From Abelmoschus esculentus (Eukaryota > Streptophyta > Magnoliopsida > Malvales > Malvaceae), in NCBI GenBank assembly GCA_035048815.1, contig JAUCBN010000025.1:6782501-6846500 (forward strand): a DNA stretch of 64,000 nt. Reading direction: 5' to 3'. The translations under genes and the position numbers were made by a program. The notes beneath the pieces were generated by a model. The model did no database searches and was not told the DNA's origin. It saw only the letters and a program-made list of their open reading frames with translations. Positions 1 to 10,800 of the stretch are shown here, in pieces (within the stretch, counting starts at the first letter, position 1; each line of letters begins with the position of its first letter).

Positions 1-2965
1 TTGCGTACTACCTCCTTCATGGCATGGTTAAGTCTCCTTTGGGCCTCGAAAGTAGGTTTATGATCTTCCTATAATAGGATTTTGTGCATGCAAACTCCTG
101 GGCTTATTCCCTTCAAGTCATCAATTGACCACCCAATTGCCTTCTTGTGCTGCCGCAACATCTCTATCAAGCTTTGTTCCTGTTCTGACTGCAACTCAGA
201 AGAAATAATTACGGGCATTGTGTGGTTGGGTCCCAAATAAACATACTTTAATTTATCAGGTAAAGGTTTTAATTCAATCTTTAATGGTTCCTCATTCGAA
301 GATTTTTCTTCCTTAACTGGATAATTTAGAGGTTCGAAGTACTTACCTGGGAGGTGTGATGTCCAATTAACTTCCTCCGTCTCTTGTGTCTCAACTACAT
401 CAGCTTCAGGCACACTGTTCAATACACTGCTATAGCATCCGTCTACTGTATTGTCGAGGCAACGCTGTGAAGAATTATTGTCACTGCTGCCGAGGCAGTG
501 GTTGCTGAGGCAAGGTATTGCACTGTCTGCATCTTTGGTGTAAATCACCTGGCACTCCTCTAGATCATCATGTCTTTTCAAAATCTGGAAAACATTGAGT
601 GTGACTTGCTGGTCGTTAACTCTCATTGTCAATTCTCCTTTTTCCACATCTATAAGAGTGCATCCAGTGGCTAGAAAAAGTCGGCCCAAGATAATCGGTA
701 CATTGTCATCTGCTTCACAATCAAGAACAAGGAAGTCAGCTGGAAAAATAAATTTATCCACCCTTACTATTTTTTCCTCGATTTTTCCTTCAAGTTGAAC
801 ATACGATTTGTCCGCCAATTGGAGCATTACTGTGGTAGGTTTTGCCCTTCCTATTCCAAGCTTTTGAAATACAGATTTTGGCATCAAGTTGATGGTTGCT
901 CCCAAGTCGCACAAGGCCTTTCCTTCGTAGTGGCTTCCTATCGCACATGGTGTAGTGAAACAGCTAGGATCTTTCAATTTAGGGGGCATGCGATTATGAA
1001 GCATGGTCATGCATCCTTCGGTTGCGGTAACAGTTTCAAATTCACCAAGCCTTCTTCTTTTGAAAACAATATCTTTTAAGAATTCGACATAGTTTGGCAT
1101 TTGTTCTATTGCCTCAACTAATGGCAAATTTATGTGCACTTGCTTTAGGATGTGTAGAAACTTTTTGAATTGATAATCCTACTTTTGCCTTTTTAGCCTC
1201 TGTGGAAAAGGTGGTGGTGGTCGCATTTCCTCCAGCGTCTCGTTAGTTTGGAATTTAATACTTAGTACCATTGGTGTTGGTGCTGTCTCGGCCGCTTGGC
1301 GTAGAATTGCTGATTTCTCTGCCAGGGCAGTGCCTTCTACTGGGATCGTCTTGTCTGCTGTGGCATGACCACTTAATGCAGTATCTATGTCCTCTCTATC
1401 TGATTCTTCTTGTTCCCTTGTTGGGACTTTGTCCGGACTGCTTGAAATCTCCTTAAGTTGTAGGCCACTCCTAGTAGTGATTGCCTTACATTGCTCATGG
1501 CTTTTTCCCCTTGCAACTTCAGTATTGCTAGGTAATCCTCCTTGAGGTCTAGTGTTCAGACTTTGAGCGAACTGCCCAACTTGAGTTTCCAATGTTTTAA
1601 TGGTTGCCTCTTGATTTTGCAACCTCATCTCAATTCTACTTATGAAAGCATCAGTTCTCTTTATGAAGTTACTATTCTCAACCATGTATGATTCGGTTTT
1701 CATCATAAAGGCCTTAAGAGAATTTCCAATGAACTTGCAGGCTGCTATTGCGACATCTGTTGCTGCAGCAGTGGCTGCTGTTGCGGCGGCGAGTGTTGCA
1801 TTGGCATTGATTGCTGGAAACCTGAGGGTTAAGTAGTCGGATTCAAAGCATTATTGGGATTGCTCCATGAAAAATTTGGATGTCTTTTCCATAATGGATT
1901 GTAGGTGTTGGACATCATGTTGTTGTTCCGGTTATAGTTTCCCACATAAAGGATAGATTCCTGATTCTGCATGCACTTAGAAGAGCTATGGTTACCTCCA
2001 CATAAATCACACGAAGAATCTATTACCTTAACCTCATGGGTATTATGTTGCATTTGCATATTTTGGACCATATTAGTGAGAGTTGCCAATTGTGCTGCCA
2101 CTGAATTGGATGTTTCTAATTCATGTACTGTAGCTTGGCGTCTTACTTCTCCTCGCCTAGATGTAGGGAATTGAAAGTCATTCTTTGCAAGTTTGTTCAA
2201 AATTTCTATAGCTTCCTCTGGTGGTTTGTCAAGGAGTGTCCCATTGGCAGAGGCATCTAACATCATTCTTGTTGGGGCATTGGTTGCATTTTAGAACATG
2301 GTCACTTGTGTCCATAATGGAAATCCATGCAAAGGGCACTTGTGCAGTAACTCCCTATAGCGCTCTCATGCCTCATACATTGGTTCATCCTCTGCATGCC
2401 GAAAAGAAGTAATTTCATTACGTATACGATCATATAAATTAGTAGGATTAAAACGTGTAATGAAATCATGACAGGGTTCACTCCAAGATCCTATTGATCT
2501 TGCTGGAATGCTATTTAACCAGATTTTTGCCCTATCCCTCAGTGAATAGGGAAACAGTTTCAATCTCAACACATCTTCATGGACTCCTTGAATTTTGAAT
2601 AAATTACAGATCTCCATGAATGATTTAAGGTGTTGCCTGACATCTTCAGTTACTAACCCACCAAATTGTCCAATAGTATTGAGCATATTATTAAACATGA
2701 CAGGTTTTAGCTCAAAGTGGTCTGCTTCGATCTTTGGTGTAACTACTCCTGGATTTAACCCATTCAAATTATATTCCAAAAAATCTTGAACAGTAAGTTG
2801 TCGCGGCCCTAGTGGCGGCGAAAGCCTTCCATTGCCAGCGAGTACATTTTTTTCTACCGGATGATCTGCCATAGCTACTCGGATTTGTCTTCGCAACCTT
2901 TGACACGTGCGTTCAATCTCTGGATCTAGCTCGTATAATGGATTGTTTGGGTTTGCTCTGGTCAT
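1..2965 (-). pseudogene. Athila-type Ty3/gypsy gag-protease-RT start, multiply broken
   Basis: Reading from 2965 downward, a gag domain (start MTRANPNNP) is followed by a region with a C-x2-C-x4-H-type knuckle, a Gln/Pro-rich stretch, an aspartic protease with the DLGA catalytic motif and a conserved ILGR motif, and the first residues of the reverse transcriptase at the window edge. One reading frame runs from 2965 to about 1745 through in-frame stops at 2368-2366 (Trp expected), 2293-2291, 1831-1829 and 1747-1745. A frameshift at about 1720-1745 moves to a second frame, which holds stops at 1181-1179 and 71-69. Protein similarity continues across every stop, so this is one decayed ORF and not several genes. 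The tRNA-Asp primer site and the DLGA protease point to the Athila lineage; that assignment comes from family knowledge. It cannot make a functional polyprotein. Confidence 0.9.
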
Positions 2966-3042
2966 ACACCACTAAAAACCGAAGTTAAATAAGACAAATT
3001 TAAGATGCGAGAAAATAAAGATAACAAAAATTTTATTGCCAA

Positions 3043-3060
3043 TCCCCGGCAACGGCGCCA
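3043..3060 (-). other. Primer binding site, complementary to tRNA-Asp
   Basis: The plus strand reads TCCCCGGCAACGGCGCCA. This matches the 3' end of plant tRNA-Asp including the added CCA, so the minus-strand RNA would pair with that tRNA. It lies 6 bp inside the LTR end at 3067, the expected position for a minus-strand element. tRNA-Asp priming is typical of Athila elements. Confidence 0.9.
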
Positions 3061-3066
3061 AAAACT

Positions 3067-4414
3067 TGTTGCGTGTAAAAAGAGTGCGCAAATAGTGCAA
3101 GTGTACATGTCGCAAGTAATAAAGTGATAAGTATCAAGTATCGTCTCCACAGGGATTGGTGTACTTAATATGCTCTCTTTTCTCTTCTCGCTCTGTAAAA
3201 AATAAAAGACACAGATTAATTTGGTTGATTTAAAACTAAAATAACTGAAAAATAAAAGAAGAATGGTGAATGGAAATAAGATCAAGTTTAGAGAATGGAC
3301 AGGATCCAGTTGAATCGTATTGTTAGTTCAATTGACTTGTTTTTGTTTTGTGCAATAATGCAACTCTGCCTCGGCAGAACTGCAGTTTCCTGCCTCGACA
3401 TTGAAGACCAACGTCCGCCGCGGCAATTCCTTGCTCTTGGGTGGACTTCTTTAAGGTTCGACAAAGTTTCCTTGGATGACTTCGCTTATCCCTAAGTCGA
3501 AGTACTGTTGATGACTAGTCCTTGATGATACCTCCCGGCGTGAATCAATGATAACCACCAACAAATATCACACTTCTTTTAGCCGCTCAAACTCTAACCT
3601 ATCCCTAGGCCGAGTTAGTATTTTCCAGCTAGAAATATACCGTACTTATTTCTTTCGTGAATCCAACTCTCCCGATATTGGATAAATAAATCTCTCACAA
3701 ACTTCTCTCCCGAGATTGAATGCAAGATCAATGAATTGCAAAGAATAAGCAAACCTTAATATTTTATTGCATAAAACAAGAAAACAAAGTTCAATCTTCT
3801 CTCACAAATACTCAACAACCTTCACCTAAACCCTAAGAAAATTTAGAACATAATTGAAACAAAGAAAACTCTAAAAATCTAATTTCTCTCGTGCGTTGTG
3901 TATGTTCTCCTTGGACGGCTAAGGTTTATATAGGCTTGGCCTAGGGCAAACCTTTCCTAAATAGGAATACAACTTGGAGTAAAACACAAATCAAGTACAT
4001 AAATAAAATATTTGTTTTATTTCCAAGTTTATTCCTACAAGGATTCTTTTCCGCGTGGCCTTTGACTTGGGCTTTCTACTCGCTTCCCAGCTCCGATCCT
4101 TGTGCTGCTTGTCCAGAAACGTCCACCTCATTTTTCTCTTCAGATCACCTACAATATCGGTACTTGTCCTTCAGCTACTGTCGCGGCCTCAGGTTTTGCT
4201 TCGGCCTCGCTTACTGCCGCGACAGTAGATATTCCTGCAATTGCATAAAAGGTGCCGTAAAGCCTGCAGTTTCTATAAATATTATCTTTATAAGTCACAA
4301 AAAAGAATATCAAAATATCTCACATTAAGTATATGCTTTAGTCCAAGTAGGTGTAGATTAAATGATTATTGTCCGTGAAAGGTGTAAAAAGTGATAGTGA
4401 ATTAAGCCTTATCA
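3067..4414 (-). repeat. 5' LTR of the Athila-type element
   Basis: The LTR is about 1348 bp, bounded by TG at 3067 and CA at 4414 on the plus strand. The inner end was set by the tRNA-Asp primer site and the outer end by the point where copia protein similarity resumes. It contains a perfect 13-bp inverted repeat (4175-4187 and 4216-4228) rich in CpG, a CTGCCTCGGCAG near-palindrome at 3366-3377, and a TATA-like box at 3923-3934. The second LTR is not in the window, so the ends are inferred from one copy. Confidence 0.75.
3923..3934 (-). promoter_or_regulatory. Probable TATA box of the Athila LTR
   Basis: The minus strand reads CCTATATAAACC about 480 bp into the LTR, where a U3/R boundary would be expected. 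It is the only good TATA match in the LTR in the direction of gag. Confidence 0.5.
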
Positions 4415-5177
4415 AAGAGCCCAAGCAAATTGTTTTTGAGTCAAAGAAAATATGTACGAGAATTACTAGAAAAAGTTGGAATGAAAAATACAAAGGCAAC
4501 TCCAACACCCATGTTGCCTTTATCTAAGCTCACAAGACATGGTGGAAGTTTCATTCCAGATGCATATCATTATAGGAGTATTGTAGGGGTATTATTATAT
4601 GTATGTCATACAAGGATAAATATAATCTTTAGTGTAAACAAAATGGCTCAGTTTATGCACGAGTCATGTGAAGAAAATTAGATAGCTGTCAAAAGAATTT
4701 TAAGATATCTAGAATGTAAACTTGATTAGGGGCTCATGTTCGTTACAGGAGATACAATAGAAGCAGTAATCATAGCTTTTGCTGATGCAGAATGGCCTGA
4801 CAATCCAGATGATAGGCGATCAGTGATAAAAAATTATTGCAGATGTATTAGCTGAAGTTGATATTTTTCATCTAAAAAACAAAAATCAGTATCAAGGTCA
4901 ACTTCTGAAACTGAATATATATAAAAGTATTGCAGATGTAGTAACTAAAGTTGATATTTTTCATTCCAGTATATCATGCAAAATTCAAGCATGTTGAACT
5001 TGATATTCATTTCGTTAGGGAGTAGGTAGTTGCTAAACAAGTGCAAGTGAATTATTTTCCAACTAGCAATCAGGTAGCTGATGGTTTTACCAAACCATTA
5101 TCACGAGTGTTCTTTGAGGAATTCAGACAAAGAATTAGAGTTACAACAGAAAGAAGAAACGAGATAAGCAAGGGGAA
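4415..5177 (+). pseudogene. Ty1/copia reverse transcriptase end plus RNase H, broken
   Basis: Translation gives the copia stretch FLSQRKYVRELLEKVGMKN and then a YHYRSIVGVLLY-like region, the end of the reverse transcriptase. After a stop at 4679-4681 the frame continues into a VKRILRYLE-like segment and the RNase H core with FADAEW (usually ADADW) and DDRRSV. A partly duplicated, shifted piece follows (two KSIADV-like copies near 4835-4940). The end is the terminal copia motif HVELDIHFVRE and VADGFTKPLS (about 4990-5105). Several stops and frameshifts make it dead. The upstream part of this element lies left of the window because the Athila element was inserted into it. Confidence 0.88.
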
Positions 5178-5420
5178 TGTTGAGTAAACCTTAGCTTCCA
5201 GGAACTTCTGCTATGTAGCCATGCAATACATGCATACGTAGCATAGAAAAATGGTGTAATAAACTTTCTGTTGAGTTGTTAGGTTGTTACATTAGGCGCC
5301 AAGATTATCAAGTTTTGGTGCTAGCTCTATATAAAAAATGTATCAGATTACCTATTAATCAATGAACAATATATCTTTCTCAAACAAAGTTCTGTAATCT
5401 TTGTTAGCTTAATAAAACAC
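5178..5420 (+). repeat. 3' LTR of the copia element (right end approximate)
   Basis: It begins TGTTGAGTAAACC directly after the purine tract AGCAAGGGGAA (5168-5177), at the end of the copia coding region. It holds a TATA box (CTATATAAAA, about 5327) followed by an AATCAATGAACAA-like transcript start region typical of short copia LTRs. The exact right end is uncertain because the partner LTR is not in the window. Confidence 0.6.
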
Positions 5421-6079
5421 AAAACTAAAGTATTTTACAATCTTCATCCAATATGATATAAACAATACACAAGAATTGCAATATATGCCTACTTAACACA
5501 AACACAAACACAAACATATATCTATACATATACACATATATATACATACATATATAATGTCATAGTATTAAAATGCGGCCGCAACGCAGTGTAACGGTCG
5601 TATCATAATGTTTTTTAAGGTCATCGCGACGCATTTTAAGCACAATGCACTGAAGAAACCGCATCACGACTTTTACGATATAAAACCGTTACATATATAA
5701 AAATTTCAGGATACGAAGAAAAAGTATTACCTGTCCACAAGCGTAAGTCTTCTTGAAATCAATGTACTTATAAGCCATGATTGGAAAAATCATCACGAAG
5801 ATTATCGCTTTCCAATCACTAAACTGTTTGTATATAAAAATTTGTTTCTTTTGAAAATCTTTAAGTTTCTCAGAATTTAGATCAAAGTTGTTTACATCTA
5901 AAAAACGAACACCCAATAAAGTTTTAACAAGGCTTTTCAAAATAATTTGTTTCATCTTCATTTTCCTCGTAACGCCAGTTATAGCCGTTTGATGGTTTTC
6001 TGCTCTTTCAGTGATAGATATGAATTTATTTATAACCCACCGAAACTCCGCAAACCAAAAATAAATAAATAAATGATAA
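5421..6079. other. Intergenic stretch with a CpG-rich inverted-repeat patch; no gene recognised
   Basis: After short CA/TA-rich simple sequence (about 5500-5560) comes an unusually GC- and CpG-rich patch (5572-5695), including a NotI-like GCGGCCGC. It is bounded by TGTAACGGT at 5590 and its complement ACCGTTACA near 5686-5694. A minus-strand open frame of 136 codons (5689-6099) begins inside the neighbouring MITE and matches nothing I recognise. It is probably a chance frame or a decayed transposon piece. Confidence 0.4.
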
Positions 6080-6313
6080 TAAAATTTTATAACGTGCATC
6101 GAATATCGTTAAACATCATTAATATTAAACATTGTTGATACTATTAGATTAATTAATAAAGATTATTAATTAATAAACATCGAATAAATGATACTATTAA
6201 TTATATGTTGAGTCCTAAAGTTTATAATCTTTATTAATTAATTTAATACTATTCAATAGTGTTCAACGCTAGTGATGTTCATTGATGTTCGACGCACATA
6301 ATAGACTCATTTT
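6080..6313. mobile_element. Mutator-type MITE, 234 bp, perfect 9-bp target duplication
   Basis: It is flanked by AAATGATAA at 6071-6079 and 6314-6322. The ends are imperfect inverted repeats related to those of the larger element at 29874-31871: an outer AAAATT, then TCGAACATCGTT-like and GTTCAACG-like blocks. The inside is nearly palindromic (AATAAAGATTATTAATTAATAA region). The 9-bp duplication and long terminal inverted repeats indicate the Mutator superfamily. No coding capacity. Confidence 0.8.
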
Positions 6314-6404
6314 AAATGATAACATCATTTTTATTAGTTTTTTGTTAGTGATTGAGTTTTTTAAAAAAATTATGTTTTGGTTACTTATGTTGTTACTAGT
6401 TGAT

Positions 6405-6929
6405 AATATGATTGATAATTAGTCTGATCGGTTCGTGAATTATTTGGGTTCAGCTCGGTTAAAGCTTAGTTCGAGCAAGTTTGATTCAGACTCATTTTTG
6501 TTCAAGTTTTTAACAAGCTGAACCGAGCAGACTCAAGCTTGACTTGAAAAGTTCGTGAACAAGCTCAAAATAATTACACATATGTACTAAAATTAATTTC
6601 TTTAATAAAAAAATTAGGAGAAATCCACTAAAAATAAATAAAAAAATTAAATTGGACAATTTGTGTTTTTATTGTAAGAATATTTCTTGGTTATTTGAAT
6701 TAATCTACTTTTTAGACAATCATTTTTTTTCGATATTGAATTTTATTTTGGTGTTGGTTACAAAAGATGTTTTAATGAGAACATATCTTTTATAGTAAAA
6801 TTATTCATTTTGAGCCAAGTCGAGCTTGAACTTAAAATTTCGAGCTCATCGAGCCGAACCTAATATAATTGTTTCTAAGTCCAATCGAGCCTAACCTGGT
6901 TTAGTCTCGACTTGAATCATTAACACCCA
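6405..6929. mobile_element. Probable hAT-type non-autonomous remnant
   Basis: Both halves are rich in TCGAGC/GCTCGA-type words in opposite orientation (CAGCTCGGTT to the left, CGAGCTCATCGAGCC to the right), as in other hAT-like repeats in this window. The right end reads TTAACACCCA, the usual complement of a TGGGTG-type hAT terminus. Flanks TAGTTGAT (6397-6404) and TAGTTAAT (6930-6937) match at 7 of 8 positions. The left terminus itself is poorly preserved. Confidence 0.5.
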
Positions 6930-6937
6930 TAGTTAAT

Positions 6938-7945
6938 AAGCAACTGAAATATAGAGAATGGAATTTTATTTATAGTATTATTTTAATTAGAAAAATACTT
7001 TCTCCTTAGCGTATATTAATTATATCTTATGTTATTAAAATAATTATAAATATTGTTAAATATTATATAAATATTGATATGTATTATGTATTAATATAAT
7101 ATGATTTGTAGATAAAATTTTAAAAAAAATTATAAGTTTGAAGATCAATTTAAAACGAAGGTTATAATTTAAAAATAAAATTAGAGTATTTAAAAGTTTG
7201 GGGATTAATTTATAATGTGAGTCATATTTTATGGATGAAATTAAAATATTTAAAAATTTAAATATTTAGATTTTAAATATATATAATTAAAAAATGTAAA
7301 TAACGGGTCCTAGTCAACTCCCCTCTTGTCCACCCTAAAGGCCAACCTTAAAAAACATATCATAACATCAATTTTTTTATCGGTTTAAAGGTGATTAGAA
7401 ATTAATATATATATATATATAATCATTTAAAAATAAAAAAAACAACTTATAAATAAAACGATTAAATTTAAGTCTTTTAAAATAAATATTACATATTTTT
7501 CCATTTAAACCACTTATTAAATTTCTTTTATTAATTTGCTGTCACAAGTAAATTGTTAATAGTTCAGTTAAGTAAAATGTTACCTTCAAAATTTAATAAA
7601 ATTAATTAAATATATCATAATATTAAATAAAAAATACTAACATATCTGTAAAAATTAATAAAACCAATTATATTAAATAGAAGAAGTGATCTAATGGTAT
7701 TTAAATCAACCTATCTTATACATAAAATCACGTGTGAAGAAACAACTCGCTCATTTCTCAACTCACACTATTTTTTTATTTTATCTGAAAATATATTAAA
7801 AATAGTTACTCCATATTTATCAATTACTATTATTATTTATTTAAAAACTATTATTTTTATTTTTTTTCTCTTACGTTCGATTTTTCAACTTCCACTAAAA
7901 TTGTATGCAAATCTTTTAAAATAATTATTCATCTTATCTTTTATG
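6938..7945. other. AT-rich intergenic DNA, no gene seen
   Basis: Very AT-rich sequence with stops in all frames. A 76-codon frame at 7694-7924 encodes a low-complexity hydrophobic peptide and looks like a chance frame. No repeat boundaries could be fixed. Confidence 0.5.
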
Positions 7946-8344
7946 TGAGTTGTAACACCCTCGACCCGGTATCACATTGGGTCGGAAACCCACATTTCAA
8001 AATTTTTCCTTCAAAAGTTAAAAAAAAAAGTCCAAATCCATTTTTATTATAATTTTATAAAATCCAATCCAAATTAAAACATAAAATCTGAGTATCTTTA
8101 AGTAGTTGTAACTCCAAAATATTACAACCCGTTTAAAAGCATTCGATTCAATAAAATAAAACAAAGTTATAAATGCACATATAAGGTCCTAAAAGTACAT
8201 AGCACACTACATCTAGTAACAGTACTCTGACAACAAATGTCGATGTTGAACCCACCTCGATGATGCTCCTCCAAACAAAACTTTCTTTAACCTATGCACG
8301 AAAACACATTTCGAAATGTTGAGCTAAAGAAGCTCAGTGGGTAC

Positions 8345-9497
8345 TGTAAAACTAAAATTGATTTTGATATAACAAATATGTTAAAAGACTATTTTGAAAT
8401 AAATTTTTAAGTCCTTAATTCAAAAATTACTTTAAAAGTCAAACCAAGAACATCCAAAATATTTTTTCTAAGTCTTTTACTCTAGACGTTTCGATACCAT
8501 TCACATTGGTATCGATACCGACATTTGTTTTCAAAGAATGTTCTTGAGTTTTAACTACCGTTTCGAAACACGTTTCGATACCGAAATGAATCTACCAAGA
8601 TTTTTTTCGAACCATATATCAAACCATGCTTTAATTTTTAAATTGTTTTAAATAAGGAAAAGGCGTTTCGATAGCAGTTTTGATACCCCTTAAAAGCCCC
8701 AACGACTCTCTAAGTTTTAAATGTTTTTTCCGTTGAAAGTCAGTTAAGCTTTAAATGTTAGTTAACCAGTTTCGATACCCGTTTTGATACCAAGGGTCAC
8801 AATTCACTCCTTGTATCGATACCCGTTTCGAAACCCTGTAATAAATGCACAACGTCTCTTTGTACTTTTTGTAATGTTTCGAAACAGGTAGCCCATGTTT
8901 AGATACCATAGGCTGCAGAGGTGCATTATGGTGGGAAGATAAGGCTCCAACGTCTTTATTTGCAATCCCAACAACCCCAACGGTTAAAAATCAATAAGGA
9001 GGTATAAAATGAAGTATTTGAAGCAGCATTATAAAAAGATTGAACCTCAAGCAAATATTCAAGCATTTTCGATCCAACTCCAAGCACTTTATTGAAAATC
9101 TGTCTCCTAACTCTTGTATTTCAATTCATTTCTTTGTAATTGAGTTTGGGGAGTGTTGTTCTGCAATTGGGGCATATTTTACTTGTGAGAGAAACCAATT
9201 TGCCTATAACTTATTATTTGTAATTTCTTGAGAGGTTTAAGTCAATTTTGGGTAGAAAATTGACTTGTTGTAAAGGTTAGTCCTTGAACCTAGAAAAAGG
9301 TTGAATTCATATAGTGAATTGGTTAGAAAATACTTAGTGAGAAAACTAAGGTAGTGGATGTAGATATTGTTTTGAAGCTTGAACCACTATAAATCTCGTG
9401 TTCTTAATGTTCTTCATTTTCACCGAAAATCTTCCAACATGTTTTTAATTGCCAATTTACCCCCTCTTGCCAAATACATTATGTGATCAACTCAACA
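8345..9497 (+). mobile_element. SIRE-like copia solo LTR, 1153 bp, inserted in LTR A
   Basis: It starts TGTAAAAC and ends CTCAACA, flanked by a perfect GGTAC duplication (8340-8344 and 9498-9502). Removing it restores continuous LTR A sequence. The 3' tail (GAACCACTATAAATC, then a CCGAAAATCTTCCAACATG-like stretch, then TTTACCCCCTCTTG) resembles SIRE/Maximus copia LTRs. A TATA box (GAGGTATAAAATG) lies at about 8998-9010. No internal region is present, so it is a recombined solo LTR. It also contains many GTTTCGATAC-type words. Confidence 0.85.
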
Positions 9498-9892
9498 GGT
9501 ACTCTACCAACCGGTTCATATCAAACATGTCATAAATAAGCATATGAAGCATGAAATAATGACTTGACATGAATACGATGGCGCTACCATATTCGCCTAA
9601 ACATAGGATATCATGCATGTATAAATATCGGCCCATGGCATATGCATAACAAGAGAAGTCCACACAACATCTCAAGCCCATAAGTCTTATATACCTCATG
9701 TATATCTTATATATATATATATATATATATAAGTAGTGCGGTCCGCGACCACTAAGCATTGAGATCATATACTACGAGCAGGGCCCACGTCCACTAAGCA
9801 TCGGGATCCTACGTTTGAAAAATCTTCGAGTGTTACAACACTTTGATCATATATATAAGGGTGTCCGGTATCACCCCGTAGTAGTATAGTTT

Positions 9893-10100
9893 AGGGAACT
9901 CATCAACACTAAGCAAGGTCCTAGCTGGTCTTCCGTATAATATAGCACCGGTAACCCATCAACACTAAGTAAGGTTACCAGTTTATCTTCCATATAATAT
10001 TTAACTCTAGTAACCCATCAACACTAAGAAATGTTACTAGTTATCATATCTCATAATAGTATAACTTTAAGAAACCCATCAGCACTAACCAAGTTTCCTA
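9893..10100 (-). repeat. Tandem stem-loop array in LTR A (about 58-61 bp units)
   Basis: Four units each hold a loop close to ATCAACACTAAG followed by 2-4 further bases, at 9901, 9958, 10018 and 10078. The arms flanking the loop differ between units but pair within them. GGTAACC pairs with GGTTACC (unit at 9949-9979). CTAGTAAC pairs with GTTACTAG (unit at about 10006-10040). GAAAC pairs with GTTTC (unit at 10071-10097). The first unit (AGGGAAC with GGTCCT) is imperfect. Just upstream, GGGTG/CACCC flanks an 8-nt loop at 9859-9877. Function unknown. Confidence 0.7.
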
Positions 10101-10319
10101 GCAAACCACATAACTCATGTGTGTCACACCAAACTCTTATTGGTTTCAATACCGACTTATATTATAAAAATTCCAAGTCATTAATCGTTTGTCTCAAGGA
10201 AGAGGTTAAATGCCCAAGTTCTAGTTTTAATATTCATTTTATAATTTATTCCACACACAGAGACCACTAGCATAAATTACGGAATCCCTAAACTCAACCC
10301 TTAGAAACTTGGGTAGAAT

Positions 10320-10800
10320 GCACAAGGGTATCGATACACCTATCGGGCGGTATCAAAACGAACAATATCGAAATGCTTCCTTTCCGTTTTGATACGCTGA
10401 GGTGACGTATTAATCCAAGAGAACATACTCTTATCAATACACCAATCTAGAGTATCGAAACACACAATATTAATACGCCTCCTTCGCGTATCTATATACT
10501 AAGCCAAACAACTTAGCAAAACCCAAGAGAAAATCCCTCCGTATCGATACACCTAAAAGGAGTATCGAGACACACCCCTATTTCGATACGCTCCCAAAGA
10601 GGTATCGAAATGATTTGCCACTGTAAAATTTGATATCGAAACACGAGTTGGGCGTTCTGAAGTGCCTTCCTTCTAAGCCTTAGTTTTCTCTCTCTACTAT
10701 ATCAAAACACGGTCTAGGTGTTCCGAAACTCATGCCTTTCTCGCCTTGGTTTACTCTCTAGGGTATCGATACGCCCACCGAGGTTATCGATACCCCTACT
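10320..10800 (-). repeat. GTATCGATAC-rich module of LTR A
   Basis: Perfect or near-perfect GTATCGATAC palindromes and one-mismatch variants (GTATCGAAAC, GTTTTGATAC) recur every 20-60 bp. Clear cases are near 10328, 10543, 10761 and 10788. The module is also in the other LTR (about 18800-19270) and alone at 57340-57700, but is absent from the shorter solo LTR at 30237-31438. It is therefore a separable segment of the LTR family. Confidence 0.7.

Larger units (their letters stand above)
1..4414 (-). mobile_element. Athila-type gypsy retrotransposon, 5' part (runs off the left edge)
   Basis: The element consists of the 5' LTR (3067-4414), the primer site, a leader of about 80 bp and the broken gag-pol. 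It is inserted in the reverse transcriptase region of a copia element, whose sequence resumes at 4415. The right-hand candidate for the 5-bp target duplication is AAGAG (4415-4419). The left copy lies outside the window, so the duplication cannot be confirmed here. Confidence 0.85.

Noticed and set aside
595..1079. Plus-strand open frames over the Athila remnant
   Set aside because: They are antisense to the recognisable gag-protease sequence and match nothing.
1271..1836. Plus-strand open frames, including an Ala/Val-rich one
   Set aside because: Antisense to the Gln/Pro-rich gag region. The composition follows from the repeat codons on the other strand.
9487..9768. 93-codon minus-strand frame with a Tyr-Ile repeat
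   Set aside because: It lies in LTR A across a (TA)n run. The repeat peptide is a product of the microsatellite.
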